Assembly: GCA_964648795.1 (NCBI GenBank) | Contig: CAZYMB010000003.1 | Location: 62,001 to 126,000 of the forward strand | From: JAHDDW01 sp964648795 | GTDB taxonomy: Bacteria; Actinomycetota; Acidimicrobiia; Acidimicrobiales; SZUA-35 | DNA length: 64,000 nt | Direction of reading: 5' to 3' | Shown: piece by piece, positions 53,045 to 62,036 of the stretch | How positions within the stretch are numbered: the stretch's first letter is position 1 | Layout: each line of letters opens with the position of its first letter | Notes under the pieces: model-generated | Database searches by the model: none | Seen by the model: the letters and a program-made list of their open reading frames with translations, nothing else | What the model was told of the DNA's origin: nothing | Made by a program: the position numbers and the translations under genes

Positions 53045-55309
53045 TTAGGGAGCCCCTGGAGGTATCAATACTGTAGCTGGGGCCGCTGGTTCGAGCTCTC
53101 CGTCAGCGGCTGGGTCAACGGCCTCTGCGTCAGGCTCAGTTCCAGGTACAAGAACTGGAGCTCCACCTTGACCACCTGGAACATTCTGTGGAATCAAACA
53201 GTCACGTAGTCCATCACCATCTAGATCAACAGCTTGGCCAATAAGCTCAGCTAACCCATTCGGGATTGCCCCGGTACAGATTGGCAACTGTTCTTCTTCG
53301 GTTTCAAGGAACCGACTGGCTCTTGATTCTGTGTTAGTCGGCAAAGCAAACGGTACTGGCTCTAAGCCTTCGTGAACGATCTCGTTATAGAAGTCAAATA
53401 TTGGAGCCGCAGCAGTACCACCCTGAGCATCGTTTAGACAGCAGTACTCTTCGACGTTGTACGCATCGCGATTCAAGAAGTCTCGGTCGATAGTGATGTT
53501 TCCATCCGGGTGCCCTACCCAGACTGTTGTTGTTAGATAGTCGGTGTAGCCCGCAAACCAAGCACTAACGTTGTCATTAGTGGTTCCAGTTTTACCGGCA
53601 ACTATATGTTGGGTCCCATCTTGAAGAACAACCTGAGCACGACGCCCAGTACCATTACCAAGCTCTCGAGTCACATTAGTTCGTAGAACTTCTGTTATAT
53701 GTCTTGCAGTGTTTACTGAGACAGCCCTCGTTGGGTTGGGCGTATGCTCATACAACACGTTGCCCACGCTATCTTCGATTCGTTCGATGAAGTATGGCTC
53801 GTTGTATTGACCATCGTTACCGAATGCTGCATAAGCTCCGGCAACTTCGAGTGGGATTAGCTCTTTAACTCCAAGAGGAAGAGAGATTAGGTTTCCATCT
53901 GCCTCATCCAGAGTTGAGATACCAAGCCGTTGTGAAACATCAACCACTCTGTCGTTACCAACAACTTGACCAAGCCTCACAAACGGACAGTTGAACGACG
54001 ACCTTGTAACCGATGCGATAGTCTCACGGAAACTACCGCCAGCGCTACTTACTGTGTATGGCGGCAACCCTGCCGGCTGTTGAAAAGTACACGGACTATC
54101 GGCACGGACCGAGTCGCTAGGCACATAGCCGTCCTCGAACAACGCTGCCAAGACTAGGGTCTTCATAGTTGAGCCAGGCTGCTGTGCTCCTTGCGTTGCG
54201 ATATTGAAGTTATCTATCTGGAAGCCGGGACCACCAACAATTGCTCTAACTGCCCCTGTATGAGTATCGATAGAAGAAATAGCTGTTGTAAATCGCTCTG
54301 GGTTTCTAGGAACGAAGTTTTCTTGCGCTGCTTCTGCTGCTTCTTGATAGTCAGGGTTAAGGGTGGTGAAGATTTGTAGACCATTTCTAAAGATTGCATC
54401 GAAGCGTTCTTGTTGTTCTTCACCAAGGTTGAACTGGTTAGCGTCATCGTTAATTAAAAGACGCTGAACTTCTTCGGTGAAGTAGTTTCTTGTTTCGAAA
54501 GCAGCTTGGCGTTGTAGTGGCAAAGGCTCTTCACGACAGCTTTGTGCTTGATCCTCATCCATTACCCCAGCTGTAACCAAACGGTTGATAACTACGTTAC
54601 GGCGCTGTTCAGATGTCTCTGGAAATCGAGTTGGGTCAAAGCCGACTGGGTTCGGGATAATACTTGCCAGCAGCGCTGCGTCACATTGGGTTAGCTCCCT
54701 GGCCCCGTCGTAACCCCAGTAAGTTTCTGCTGCCACTTCAACACCATAAGCACCAGAGCCAAAAAATACAGTATTTAGGTAGCGCTCAAGAATTTCGTCT
54801 TTAGATAGTTCCTGCTCAATCTGAACCGCCAAGTACGCTTCTTCCAGCTTTCGCTCAAAGCTTTGTGAGAAATCACCGAGAACAGCATTCTTAACTAACT
54901 GCTGCGTAATTGTTGAACCACCTTGCAAAGATCCACCGGTGCTCTGGAGGTTGTTGAACGCTGCACGAACAATACCGGTTGGGCTGATGCCGTTGTGGTT
55001 GTAGAAGTTTTCGTCCTCAGATGCCAGGATTGCGTTGATGACATCTTGAGGTATTGTCTCGAGTGCAACTGGCTCACGATTTTGTTCTTCACTCAAGAAC
55101 GCAATGAGAGACCCATCTGCGGCGAACACTGCGGAACGTGCATCTAGTGACTGAAACTCGATTGGGGCGTGGCTTGCTTCGATGGCACTGCCTAACCCAG
55201 TGACACCGGGAAGTGCAGCGATACCTGCGCTGGTAACTAGCAGAGAAAAGCCAAGCATTACCAAACCGATGCTCGCCAAACGTTTGATTATTCTAAGAAA
55301 CCGACCCAC
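53045..55309 (-). CDS. Class A penicillin-binding protein (bifunctional)
   Basis: The 754-residue protein has a single N-terminal membrane segment (about 11-33), a GT51 glycosyltransferase domain with ILASEDENFYNHNGISPTG (E98), GSLQGGSTITQQLVKN and KDEILERYLNTVFFG, and a transpeptidase domain with the SxxK in PGSTMKTL, SFN and KTGTTND. It ends in a Pro/Ala/Asp/Gly-rich tail (PVLVPGTEPDAEAV). It polymerises and cross-links peptidoglycan outside the membrane. Upstream lie an exact TATAAT box and a nested inverted repeat. Confidence 0.95.
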   Translation of the reverse strand: MGRFLRIIKRLASIGLVMLGFSLLVTSAGIAALPGVTGLGSAIEASHAPIEFQSLDARSAVFAADGSLIAFLSEEQNREPVALETIPQDVINAILASEDENFYNHNGISPTGIVRAAFNNLQSTGGSLQGGSTITQQLVKNAVLGDFSQSFERKLEEAYLAVQIEQELSKDEILERYLNTVFFGSGAYGVEVAAETYWGYDGARELTQCDAALLASIIPNPVGFDPTRFPETSEQRRNVVINRLVTAGVMDEDQAQSCREEPLPLQRQAAFETRNYFTEEVQRLLINDDANQFNLGEEQQERFDAIFRNGLQIFTTLNPDYQEAAEAAQENFVPRNPERFTTAISSIDTHTGAVRAIVGGPGFQIDNFNIATQGAQQPGSTMKTLVLAALFEDGYVPSDSVRADSPCTFQQPAGLPPYTVSSAGGSFRETIASVTRSSFNCPFVRLGQVVGNDRVVDVSQRLGISTLDEADGNLISLPLGVKELIPLEVAGAYAAFGNDGQYNEPYFIERIEDSVGNVLYEHTPNPTRAVSVNTARHITEVLRTNVTRELGNGTGRRAQVVLQDGTQHIVAGKTGTTNDNVSAWFAGYTDYLTTTVWVGHPDGNITIDRDFLNRDAYNVEEYCCLNDAQGGTAAAPIFDFYNEIVHEGLEPVPFALPTNTESRASRFLETEEEQLPICTGAIPNGLAELIGQAVDLDGDGLRDCLIPQNVPGGQGGAPVLVPGTEPDAEAVDPAADGELEPAAPATVLIPPGAP

Positions 55310-55357
55310 GAAGCCACCTTACTATAGATGCAATACCTACTAGTCAACCCCTCGTGC

Positions 55358-55423
55358 CAGTGTTTGCTGTGTTCTCATTATAGTCCTATATACGGCACTG
55401 AGAACAGGCTTTTTTAGACACTG
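55358..55423 (-). promoter_or_regulatory. Promoter and nested inverted repeat before the class A PBP gene
   Basis: On the minus strand TTCTCA (55404-55399) and TATAAT (55382-55377) are separated by 16 bases, a standard vegetative promoter, giving a leader of about 60 bases. The two boxes are overlapped by the arms of a perfect 8-base inverted repeat, TGTTCTCA (55370-55377 on plus) and TGAGAACA (55399-55406). Outside them CAGTGT (55358-55363) and ACACTG (55418-55423) form a second, nearly concentric pair. A repressor site over the promoter is plausible. Confidence 0.5.
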
Positions 55424-55455
55424 TTAGCATTCTGTAACCTTTGATTAAGCGACAA

Positions 55456-58400
55456 TTATCTGTAATCTCTGCTTGCTGGCACCGTTTTAAGATTAAGGCC
55501 TTCGAATTTCTCTGCAATTAGGTTAATTACAGACTCTTTGCGCTCGATTCTCCCCTTGATAATTAACCCAGGGTTATCAACTAACACATCGTTGTATCGT
55601 TTCCAGCAGCCAGGCGAAACAACGATATTTGCTAGACCAGTTTCGTCTTCTAAAGTCATGAAAGTAACACCATGAGCTGTAGGTGGCCTTTGCTTATGAG
55701 TAACAATGCCGGCTACTTTGACTTTCTCGGAATCGAGCGTGGTTAAGTCTGCAACTTCTACTACCCCACTCTTAGTCAGTTCATCTCTTATGAAAACTGT
55801 GGGGTGTCCGTTTATTGCAATCCCTGTCGTGGTTAAGTCTGCATATGCAATGTCTTCGCCCGTTTGGTTTGAGAGTTCTGGAACATCTAGCCCGGTAACT
55901 ATGCCTTCTAAAGTTTGATCTGAAACGTGCTGCAGTGCGCCGACTTTCCAAAGAGCATCTCTCCTATTTTCTTCGATGCTGTCAAACGCTCCAGCCTGAG
56001 CCAGGTTCTCTAAAACTCCTATGTTCATTTTTGAATTGAGCTTTGTCTTTCTTATAAAGTCTTCAATACTTTCGTATGGGCTATTGGCCACAATTGTGTC
56101 TGCTAGCTCTTCGCTAACTTGGTTGATCGAGGTTAGGCCAAGTCGAACACCCAAGCCCTTGTCTCTTCTTGCCTTGTTGAACTGACCAATGACGTCACTT
56201 TTAGCGTCAACTCCAACAGGTGGCGTCATTGGGGTCCACTCATTCGTTTGTTCTAGGCCAGCTTTGGGCAATGACTTGTTGATACATGGTCCGAATGAAA
56301 CCACGCCGTGGCGACGGGCGTCTTGAATTAGTGAGTGCGGCGAGTAGAAACCCATTGGTTGTGAGTTCAGCAAGCCAACGCAGAAAGCTGCCGGATAGTG
56401 AAGCTTTAGCCAAGACGAAGAGTAGACCAGGTAGGCGAAACTAATTGAGTGACTTTCTGGGAAACCGAAGTTAGCAAAGGCTGCAAGTTTGGCCCAAATT
56501 TCGTGCTTTATCTCATCTGCAATACCGTTTGCTTCCATGCCTGCATAGAAACGACTCTTCAAAGTGTTCATACGTTCTTGGGAACGTTTTGCTGCCATAG
56601 CTTGACGAAGCTGATCTGCGTCTTGGGCACTAAAGCTGGCAACATCAATTGCGAGCTGCATCATTTGTTCTTGAAACAGCGGAACCCCTAATGTCTTTTC
56701 TAAAGCCGGCTTCATAAGCGGGTGCAAATATGTGACTTCTTCTTCGCCGTTGCGTCGACGAATGTATGGGTGAACTGATCCTCCTTGTATTGGACCTGGG
56801 CGAATAAGTGCTATCTCTACAACTAGATCGTAGAACGTGCGTGGTTTTAACCTGGGCAGCGTTGACATTTGAGCTCGTGACTCGACCTGAAAAATGCCGA
56901 TCGTGTCTGCCCGACACAACATGTCATACACGGCGTCTTCTTGGTCGATTAAAGCTAGGTCTACAACTTCATCTAACATCAGTTCGATTTGGTCTACTGT
57001 CTCGTGAACGGCTGAAAGCATGCCAAGACCTAATAAGTCGAATTTGACTAAACCAGCGGCGGCGCAGTCGTCTTTGTCCCATTGCAGAACAGTGCGTTTG
57101 TTCATGCGGGCACGTTCTACTGGGCAGACTTCGATTATTGGGCGATCGCATATAACCATGCCACCTGTGTGGATACCAAGGTGACGGGGCAGCTGCTGGA
57201 ACTGTCCTGCCAAGTTCGCTACATCGACTGGAATGCTCATCTGATTCTGAACTTGCTGTTTATGTTGAGCGCTATAGGTTTGGTCAGCTTTGCTACCTGG
57301 TTGTTCCTCTGACCGGAAGTGCGACACAGCTTTACTGAAGGCGTCTTGTTGTCCAACGGAGTATCCCAAAGCTTTTGAAGCATCTCGCACAGCTGAGCGT
57401 GCTTGATACGAAATCACGTTAGCTACTTGGGCTGCGTGAGTTCGACCATACTTGTTGTAGACGTATTGAATGGCTTCTTCTCTACGACCTGATTCTATGT
57501 CAATATCAATATCTGGCGGCCCTTCACGTGCAGCCGACAAGAACCGCTCAAACAATAAACCCAGGCCTACAGCATCTGCTCTAGTAACACCTAGCACATA
57601 GCAAACCGCTGAGTTTGCAGCCGAGCCTCTCCCCTGACAATAGATGTCGTTGGAATTGCAGAATTCAACAATGTCCCAAACGATTAAGAAGTAGCCAGCG
57701 AAACCTAGCTCCTCAATTATGTTGAGCTCATAATCAATTTGTTGCCAAGCTTTGACTGCGTCTGGGTCGCTGCGTTTGCCATACATTCGTGTGGCACCTT
57801 GTTCTGCCAGATTTCTCAAGAACTCTATTTCTGATTCGACTAATACTTCTTGCTCATAATGTTTGCCTGGTTTGAAAGGCGGCAACTTAGGCGCGATGAG
57901 AGATAGATCGAACGCACATGACATTCCAAGATCGTAAGCATTTTGAACTGCTCCCGGGTATCTGACGAAACGACGGGCTTGCTCGTTGCCGCTACGAATA
58001 AATGAAGCAGGTGCAGCTGCCATCCAAGGCAGTGCCGATTCAAGCGATGATCTGGACCGAATGGCTGAGATTGAACTAGCTAGTTGGGCATATGAATAGT
58101 TGGCGTAGTGAACGTTATTGGTTGCGACATGGGTTAAGTCATAGGTTTGGGCTAGTTCGTAGAGTTCGTCGTTGCGTTCGCAGTCTTGTGGGTTGTTGTG
58201 ATCCCATAGTTCGACAACAACATTGTCTTTGCCAAACAACTCGATTAAGTGCGCAAGCTTTTGTTCTGCTTTATCTACGCCCTCATTCAATGCTGCTGGC
58301 ACGATGCCTTTGCGACAGCCTGTTAAGAAAACTAGGTTGTTCTTATCGTCATCTATAAGCGACCCTGCGATTTGTTCGACATTTAAGCGAGGTGAGCCTT

Positions 58401-58911
58401 TAGTGCCACGCATCTGCGATTCGGTAATAATTCGAGACAGCGCTGCGTAGCCGTCTGGATTTCTTGCCAAGACCAGAAGGTGTTGGCCACTTGGGTCTTT
58501 GCGTGCGATTTGTTCTTCGGTTAACCCAAGCGTTAACTCAGCCCCATAAATTGTTGGCAGCCCATAAGCTTTGGCTGCTTCGGCGAACTTGACAACACCA
58601 TAAAATCCGTTGTGATCAGTAATTGCCAGCGCATCGAGGCCTTGAATCACTGCTTCTTCGACCAAGGCCTGTGGACTAGACGCTCCATCGAGAAAGCTAA
58701 AGTGAGAATGACAATGCAGTTCTGCATATTTGGTGCGAAGTTCTCTGGTGCTAGATACCTCTTCATGCACAAGGTTCTGAAATTGGCCTAGATCTATGCC
58801 CTCAGATTTTAGAGAGTCTTCTAGCTTTGAAATATCCTCAGCGCTAAGAGCACCTTGCGACAGCAGGCGCTCGAGTTCAGTCCATGAAACTTCTGGATAA
58901 TGCCATCCCAT
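55456..58911 (-). CDS. dnaE2: Error-prone DNA polymerase DnaE2 (ImuC)
   Basis: DnaE2 is the catalytic subunit of the translesion mutasome. It has a PHP domain (YAELHCHSHFSFLDG, residues 63-76; AITDHNGFYGVV), the polymerase core with the Asp motif PPDIDIDIESGRREEAIQYVY (cited to 20 residues: PDIDIDIESGRREEAIQYVY, near 465), GRGSAANSAVCYVLG, HLGIHTGGMVI, GIFQVESRAQM, and a C-terminal OB-fold (VKVAGIVTHKQRPPTAHGVT). At 1151 residues it is slightly longer than usual because of about 60 N-terminal residues before PHP. It has its own damage-type promoter besides the upstream imuA one. Confidence 0.95.
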   Translation of the reverse strand: MGWHYPEVSWTELERLLSQGALSAEDISKLEDSLKSEGIDLGQFQNLVHEEVSSTRELRTKYAELHCHSHFSFLDGASSPQALVEEAVIQGLDALAITDHNGFYGVVKFAEAAKAYGLPTIYGAELTLGLTEEQIARKDPSGQHLLVLARNPDGYAALSRIITESQMRGTKGSPRLNVEQIAGSLIDDDKNNLVFLTGCRKGIVPAALNEGVDKAEQKLAHLIELFGKDNVVVELWDHNNPQDCERNDELYELAQTYDLTHVATNNVHYANYSYAQLASSISAIRSRSSLESALPWMAAAPASFIRSGNEQARRFVRYPGAVQNAYDLGMSCAFDLSLIAPKLPPFKPGKHYEQEVLVESEIEFLRNLAEQGATRMYGKRSDPDAVKAWQQIDYELNIIEELGFAGYFLIVWDIVEFCNSNDIYCQGRGSAANSAVCYVLGVTRADAVGLGLLFERFLSAAREGPPDIDIDIESGRREEAIQYVYNKYGRTHAAQVANVISYQARSAVRDASKALGYSVGQQDAFSKAVSHFRSEEQPGSKADQTYSAQHKQQVQNQMSIPVDVANLAGQFQQLPRHLGIHTGGMVICDRPIIEVCPVERARMNKRTVLQWDKDDCAAAGLVKFDLLGLGMLSAVHETVDQIELMLDEVVDLALIDQEDAVYDMLCRADTIGIFQVESRAQMSTLPRLKPRTFYDLVVEIALIRPGPIQGGSVHPYIRRRNGEEEVTYLHPLMKPALEKTLGVPLFQEQMMQLAIDVASFSAQDADQLRQAMAAKRSQERMNTLKSRFYAGMEANGIADEIKHEIWAKLAAFANFGFPESHSISFAYLVYSSSWLKLHYPAAFCVGLLNSQPMGFYSPHSLIQDARRHGVVSFGPCINKSLPKAGLEQTNEWTPMTPPVGVDAKSDVIGQFNKARRDKGLGVRLGLTSINQVSEELADTIVANSPYESIEDFIRKTKLNSKMNIGVLENLAQAGAFDSIEENRRDALWKVGALQHVSDQTLEGIVTGLDVPELSNQTGEDIAYADLTTTGIAINGHPTVFIRDELTKSGVVEVADLTTLDSEKVKVAGIVTHKQRPPTAHGVTFMTLEDETGLANIVVSPGCWKRYNDVLVDNPGLIIKGRIERKESVINLIAEKFEGLNLKTVPASRDYR

Positions 58912-58921
58912 TAGACTATTT

Positions 58922-58944
58922 ACCTTAAAGGCGACCTATGACAT
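58922..58944 (-). promoter_or_regulatory. PafBC-like DNA-damage promoter of dnaE2
   Basis: Read on the minus strand, ATGTCATAG (58944-58936), eight bases, then TAAGGT (58927-58922) fits WTGTCAKAG-N8-TANNNT. The first 12 bases (ATGTCATAGGTC) are identical to those of the imuA promoter. Ten bases separate the -10 box from the dnaE2 ATG, giving a leader of only a few bases. Confidence 0.7.
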
Positions 58945-58954
58945 GAATTCTTTT

Positions 58955-60619
58955 CTAGCTGTAGGAAGCTTCTATAAACCAATTGCCTTGCTGCAGAACC
59001 AACAAATAACCTCGGCGGTCTGAGCTTCGATCACAAACAACTACTTGCATCCTCGCTGAGCGAACAAAGTCTTGTTTCCACCATTGCCTCGACTCTAACC
59101 ACGGCCCGGCCCAGCTTTCTACCTCGAAACTAGTTGAACTACTAAAGCCCAACATATGTTTTGGTTTGGCCGTTAGCTCTCCCCTAGCAGATACGCCAAC
59201 AAGCTGGCTGTTTCCATCGACCAGTTTTACTTGCTTGAGCTCGGTAAACACTTTTGTTGGCGACGGCTTTGGCATAGACCCAGGCCATGGCGCATCTAAA
59301 TCTGGGTCTGGCTCAATCCCAAGGTCTTCTAGCTCGAAATCAACATTTACTGCCGGAACAAACTCGGCTCTGTCTTTCAACGCAAACCCTCCCTTAATAC
59401 TAGCAACAGCCACATTATTTTCGCCGACCAATGCACTCAGCCTTGTAACGAGTCTTCTAACTGCATTTACCTGCGTTTGGGATTGGTTATCGAACAAACT
59501 CAATTGCTTGCCAGTTGCAGGCATTAGCTGGTCAGCTTGGATCTGCAAGCGAACAACAGGAGAACGTGGTCCACTGCTTGAGCTAATCCAACTATCTATC
59601 TGCCATCCAACTCGTTTCGCCACATCTTGTGGCGTTATCTTCAACCCCCCATAACGCCAATAACGCTGAAATGTTTCTGCCGATTCAGTCTCGGCTATTA
59701 CTGACAGCCTTACGCAACTAGTACCCGAAGCTTTAAGATCTGAAATTAACTCTTCAGCCAAAGCTGCCGCTGCATGACCACACTGCTGCGAATCAGACGT
59801 AGGTACCTGAAAGACCCACTCATATGAATAATCTTTGTCTGACACATCTATCTGGTTGACATAATCTTGAAATCCACACGCCAGCTGATGAGCCCTGACA
59901 CCGACAAGACCAAAGCGCCCACTTACCGAACTAGCCGGAAGCTTGACCCAATCACCAATCGTTTCTATGCCAAGCTTTACTAACTTAGAAATCAAATCTG
60001 CGTTTTCGCCTAAAGCCAGATACCCAATTGGCCAGTCGGATATGAACTCTCTGGTTTCGCTCTCGGCAATAATATTGAACTGTGACTCTTGTTGAGTCTG
60101 TGCAGCAAGCCAACTAGCAAAATAGCCTTGCGAAACACCCAGCCCGAAACACTCTTTATAGTTTGGGTTCAACTCTTTTAAAGCTTGCGATACTAGACCA
60201 GCTGTCTTTTCACATAGTGCAGCTTCCGAACCATAGAACTTAACTGGCGAATCGCTCTCGAAATATGCAACCCCCGGCGAGCTCATAGTGACCCACGGGG
60301 TTATTTCATCTAAGCACGCAATAACTGAGTCAAATACTTTTAACTCTTCAGACGCATTTCTTTCATGTATCGCAACTCTTGGAATTCGAGACTCAACCTC
60401 ACGCTGAGTCATTCCAATAACGCTACGACCAGAGACTCCAGCGATGGCCTTGCTTTGACTAACCACGGCACCTGCGTCAATAACAACGACCAGTTCATCG
60501 ACTGGCAACCCCAATGCCATGATAGGCCAAGGCTCGCAAACAATAGCTGCTGTTCTCGGTGGGCCAATATGTTTAGATGCGCTGTTTAGTGTCTCGCAAT
60601 GTCTAGAGTCTTCGTCCAC
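58955..60619 (-). CDS. imuB: ImuB, inactive Y-family polymerase-like mutasome protein
   Basis: The 554-residue protein has the Y-family fold but lacks the catalytic acidic residues; the palm starts AAIVCEPWPIMALGL rather than an FHVDMDAF-type motif, and no SIDE motif appears. Features of ImuB are VAYFESDSPVKFYGSEA, SQGYFASWLAA, LVKLGIETIGDWVKLP with helix-hairpin-helix character, a little-finger-like domain and a beta-clamp-type motif QLSLFDN near residue 375. ImuB bridges DnaE2, ImuA' and the sliding clamp. The start is GTG directly after the imuA stop. Confidence 0.9.
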   Translation of the reverse strand: MDEDSRHCETLNSASKHIGPPRTAAIVCEPWPIMALGLPVDELVVVIDAGAVVSQSKAIAGVSGRSVIGMTQREVESRIPRVAIHERNASEELKVFDSVIACLDEITPWVTMSSPGVAYFESDSPVKFYGSEAALCEKTAGLVSQALKELNPNYKECFGLGVSQGYFASWLAAQTQQESQFNIIAESETREFISDWPIGYLALGENADLISKLVKLGIETIGDWVKLPASSVSGRFGLVGVRAHQLACGFQDYVNQIDVSDKDYSYEWVFQVPTSDSQQCGHAAAALAEELISDLKASGTSCVRLSVIAETESAETFQRYWRYGGLKITPQDVAKRVGWQIDSWISSSSGPRSPVVRLQIQADQLMPATGKQLSLFDNQSQTQVNAVRRLVTRLSALVGENNVAVASIKGGFALKDRAEFVPAVNVDFELEDLGIEPDPDLDAPWPGSMPKPSPTKVFTELKQVKLVDGNSQLVGVSARGELTAKPKHMLGFSSSTSFEVESWAGPWLESRQWWKQDFVRSARMQVVVCDRSSDRRGYLLVLQQGNWFIEASYS

Positions 60620-61366
60620 TTAGGAGATTTGTGAACTCAGCTGCATATTTAGACTCGGGTTACGTCTAACGCAAAGCTCTATATCGACAATCTGTTCTTT
60701 GATCCGGCCAAAGCCCTCACCAATACCTTTGAAACCAGTGCTAGTTGCAACTGCTTTATAGTCAGCTGCTTCTGGCCAAATGTTAGAGTTACCAATTAAC
60801 AGCAATAATGATGAGTTCTGTTTTAAGTGCCGGTTAATACGTGACGCCTCGGTCATAGAAATTCGTCTACCCTTTGGAAACTCAGCCAATACAACTTTCA
60901 CCGAGCTGACACACTCGGCAACCACTCGGGTAAACGTGGCGCCGTTGAGGCTATCGACGAATAAAGTCTTCGAAAGCTTGAGCCCTGCTTCGACATATGA
61001 GTTCACTCCATGATTGGCTAACCCCACAATGCAACTCCAATCACTATTTTGGATTGAAGCCATTAGCCGAACAGCCAAACTTCTAGCCGCTGAACCAGCT
61101 ATTGAGATAATGGACCCAAGTTGTATACCTTGTGGAAATAGCTGAGGGAACAACTGGCTAGAACTAACTGCCGCTGACTCATGATGTTGAGAAGCTTGAG
61201 CTGTGTTGATGTTTTCGTTGGTAAATATATGCCTGCGCCCCTCAGCCAGTTTGTGTTTTGACAGTATTTCAACACCGGGAACACTAATCGCAGGCGTAAG
61301 AGTACTTCTCTTCAAACCATTTGTACCGTGTTGGATCTGTCCAGGAAGTACCGAAGGGGCAGGCAT
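60620..61366 (-). CDS. imuA: ImuA'-like mutasome protein (RecA-fold)
   Basis: The 248-residue protein resembles ImuA/ImuA', a RecA-fold protein without ATPase motifs. The front half has a poorly conserved region ending LFPQLFPQGIQLGSIISIAGSAARSLAVRLMAS, with ISIAGSAARS at the position of the RecA Walker A but without GKT. The back half has VVLAEFPKGRRISMTEASRINRHL and DIELCVRRNP. It is the first gene of the operon. The ATG lies six bases after the -10 box, predicting a leaderless mRNA. Confidence 0.82.
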   Translation of the reverse strand: MPAPSVLPGQIQHGTNGLKRSTLTPAISVPGVEILSKHKLAEGRRHIFTNENINTAQASQHHESAAVSSSQLFPQLFPQGIQLGSIISIAGSAARSLAVRLMASIQNSDWSCIVGLANHGVNSYVEAGLKLSKTLFVDSLNGATFTRVVAECVSSVKVVLAEFPKGRRISMTEASRINRHLKQNSSLLLLIGNSNIWPEAADYKAVATSTGFKGIGEGFGRIKEQIVDIELCVRRNPSLNMQLSSQIS

Positions 61367-61372
61367 TCGGTA

Positions 61373-61395
61373 ACTATAAAACGGACCTATGACAT
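61373..61395 (-). promoter_or_regulatory. PafBC-like DNA-damage promoter of the imuA-imuB operon
   Basis: Read on the minus strand, ATGTCATAG (61395-61387), eight bases (GTCCGTTT), then TATAGT (61378-61373) fits WTGTCAKAG-N8-TANNNT. Six bases (TACCGA) separate the -10 box from the ATG, as at 16116. The known association of the mutasome with damage induction supports a damage-responsive role for the motif. Confidence 0.75.
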
Positions 61396-61439
61396 TAACT
61401 TAGCCCGCATATTCACTGAAAAATCTGGGCTCGCTTGAG

Positions 61440-62036
61440 CTAGAAACAGTTTGCTATAAACAGCTTGTGAATGGCGCTGCTGTCTGAAAGCTCAGGGTGG
61501 AAAGAGCTCGCTAACACGTTTCGCTGCTGGAGTAGAACTGGACTTGTTTCATGCTCAGCCAGGACTTCGACCTCACTGCCAACCTCAGTTACTTTGGGCG
61601 CCCTGATAAACATTGCCTTGAATGAGCGGGCCTGACCGACAACATCTAAGTCTGTCTCGAACGAGTCAATCTGGCGGCCATAGCCGTTGCGTTCAACCGT
61701 TATGTCTAATGCTGCGAGTTGGATCACCTTTTCATCAGCGTCGACTTTGTTTGCTAGGCCACTAGCCAGGATTATCATCCCAGCACATGTCCCCCAAACA
61801 GGCTTGTCTTCACTACACCATTTAGTTACAGGTTCCAGAAGGCTACTCGAAGTGAGGAGTTGGCTAATAACAGTAGATTCACCACCAGGAATTACCAGAC
61901 CGTCACACGCATCTAGCTGGTCACCGGATCTAACCTCAACAGCGTTGACGCCATCGAGGAGATCGAACATTTCGATATGTTTGGCGAATGCACCCTGCAG
62001 GGCGAGCACTCCAATGGTGAGTCGTCGGTTAGACAA
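61440..62036 (-). CDS. pdxT: Pyridoxal 5'-phosphate synthase glutaminase subunit PdxT
   Basis: PdxT supplies ammonia to PdxS. The 198-residue class I glutaminase has the oxyanion motif VIPGGESTVI, the nucleophile Cys in WGTCAGMIIL (about residue 83) and the His-Glu pair in SSFHPELS near the C-terminus. It begins with a TTG codon directly after the pdxS stop (TAG-TTG), consistent with translational coupling, and the product opens LTIGVLALQGAFAKHIEM, as in the family. Confidence 0.95.
   Translation of the reverse strand: MSNRRLTIGVLALQGAFAKHIEMFDLLDGVNAVEVRSGDQLDACDGLVIPGGESTVISQLLTSSSLLEPVTKWCSEDKPVWGTCAGMIILASGLANKVDADEKVIQLAALDITVERNGYGRQIDSFETDLDVVGQARSFKAMFIRAPKVTEVGSEVEVLAEHETSPVLLQQRNVLASSFHPELSDSSAIHKLFIANCF

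Noticed and set aside
61397..61422. Second damage-type site before imuA: TTTTCAGTG followed by TAAGTT
   Set aside because: The -35 part matches eight of nine positions of the mycobacterial motif, but the spacer is 11 instead of 8 bases and the -10 box is about 30 bases from the ATG; the site at 61395-61373 fits better.
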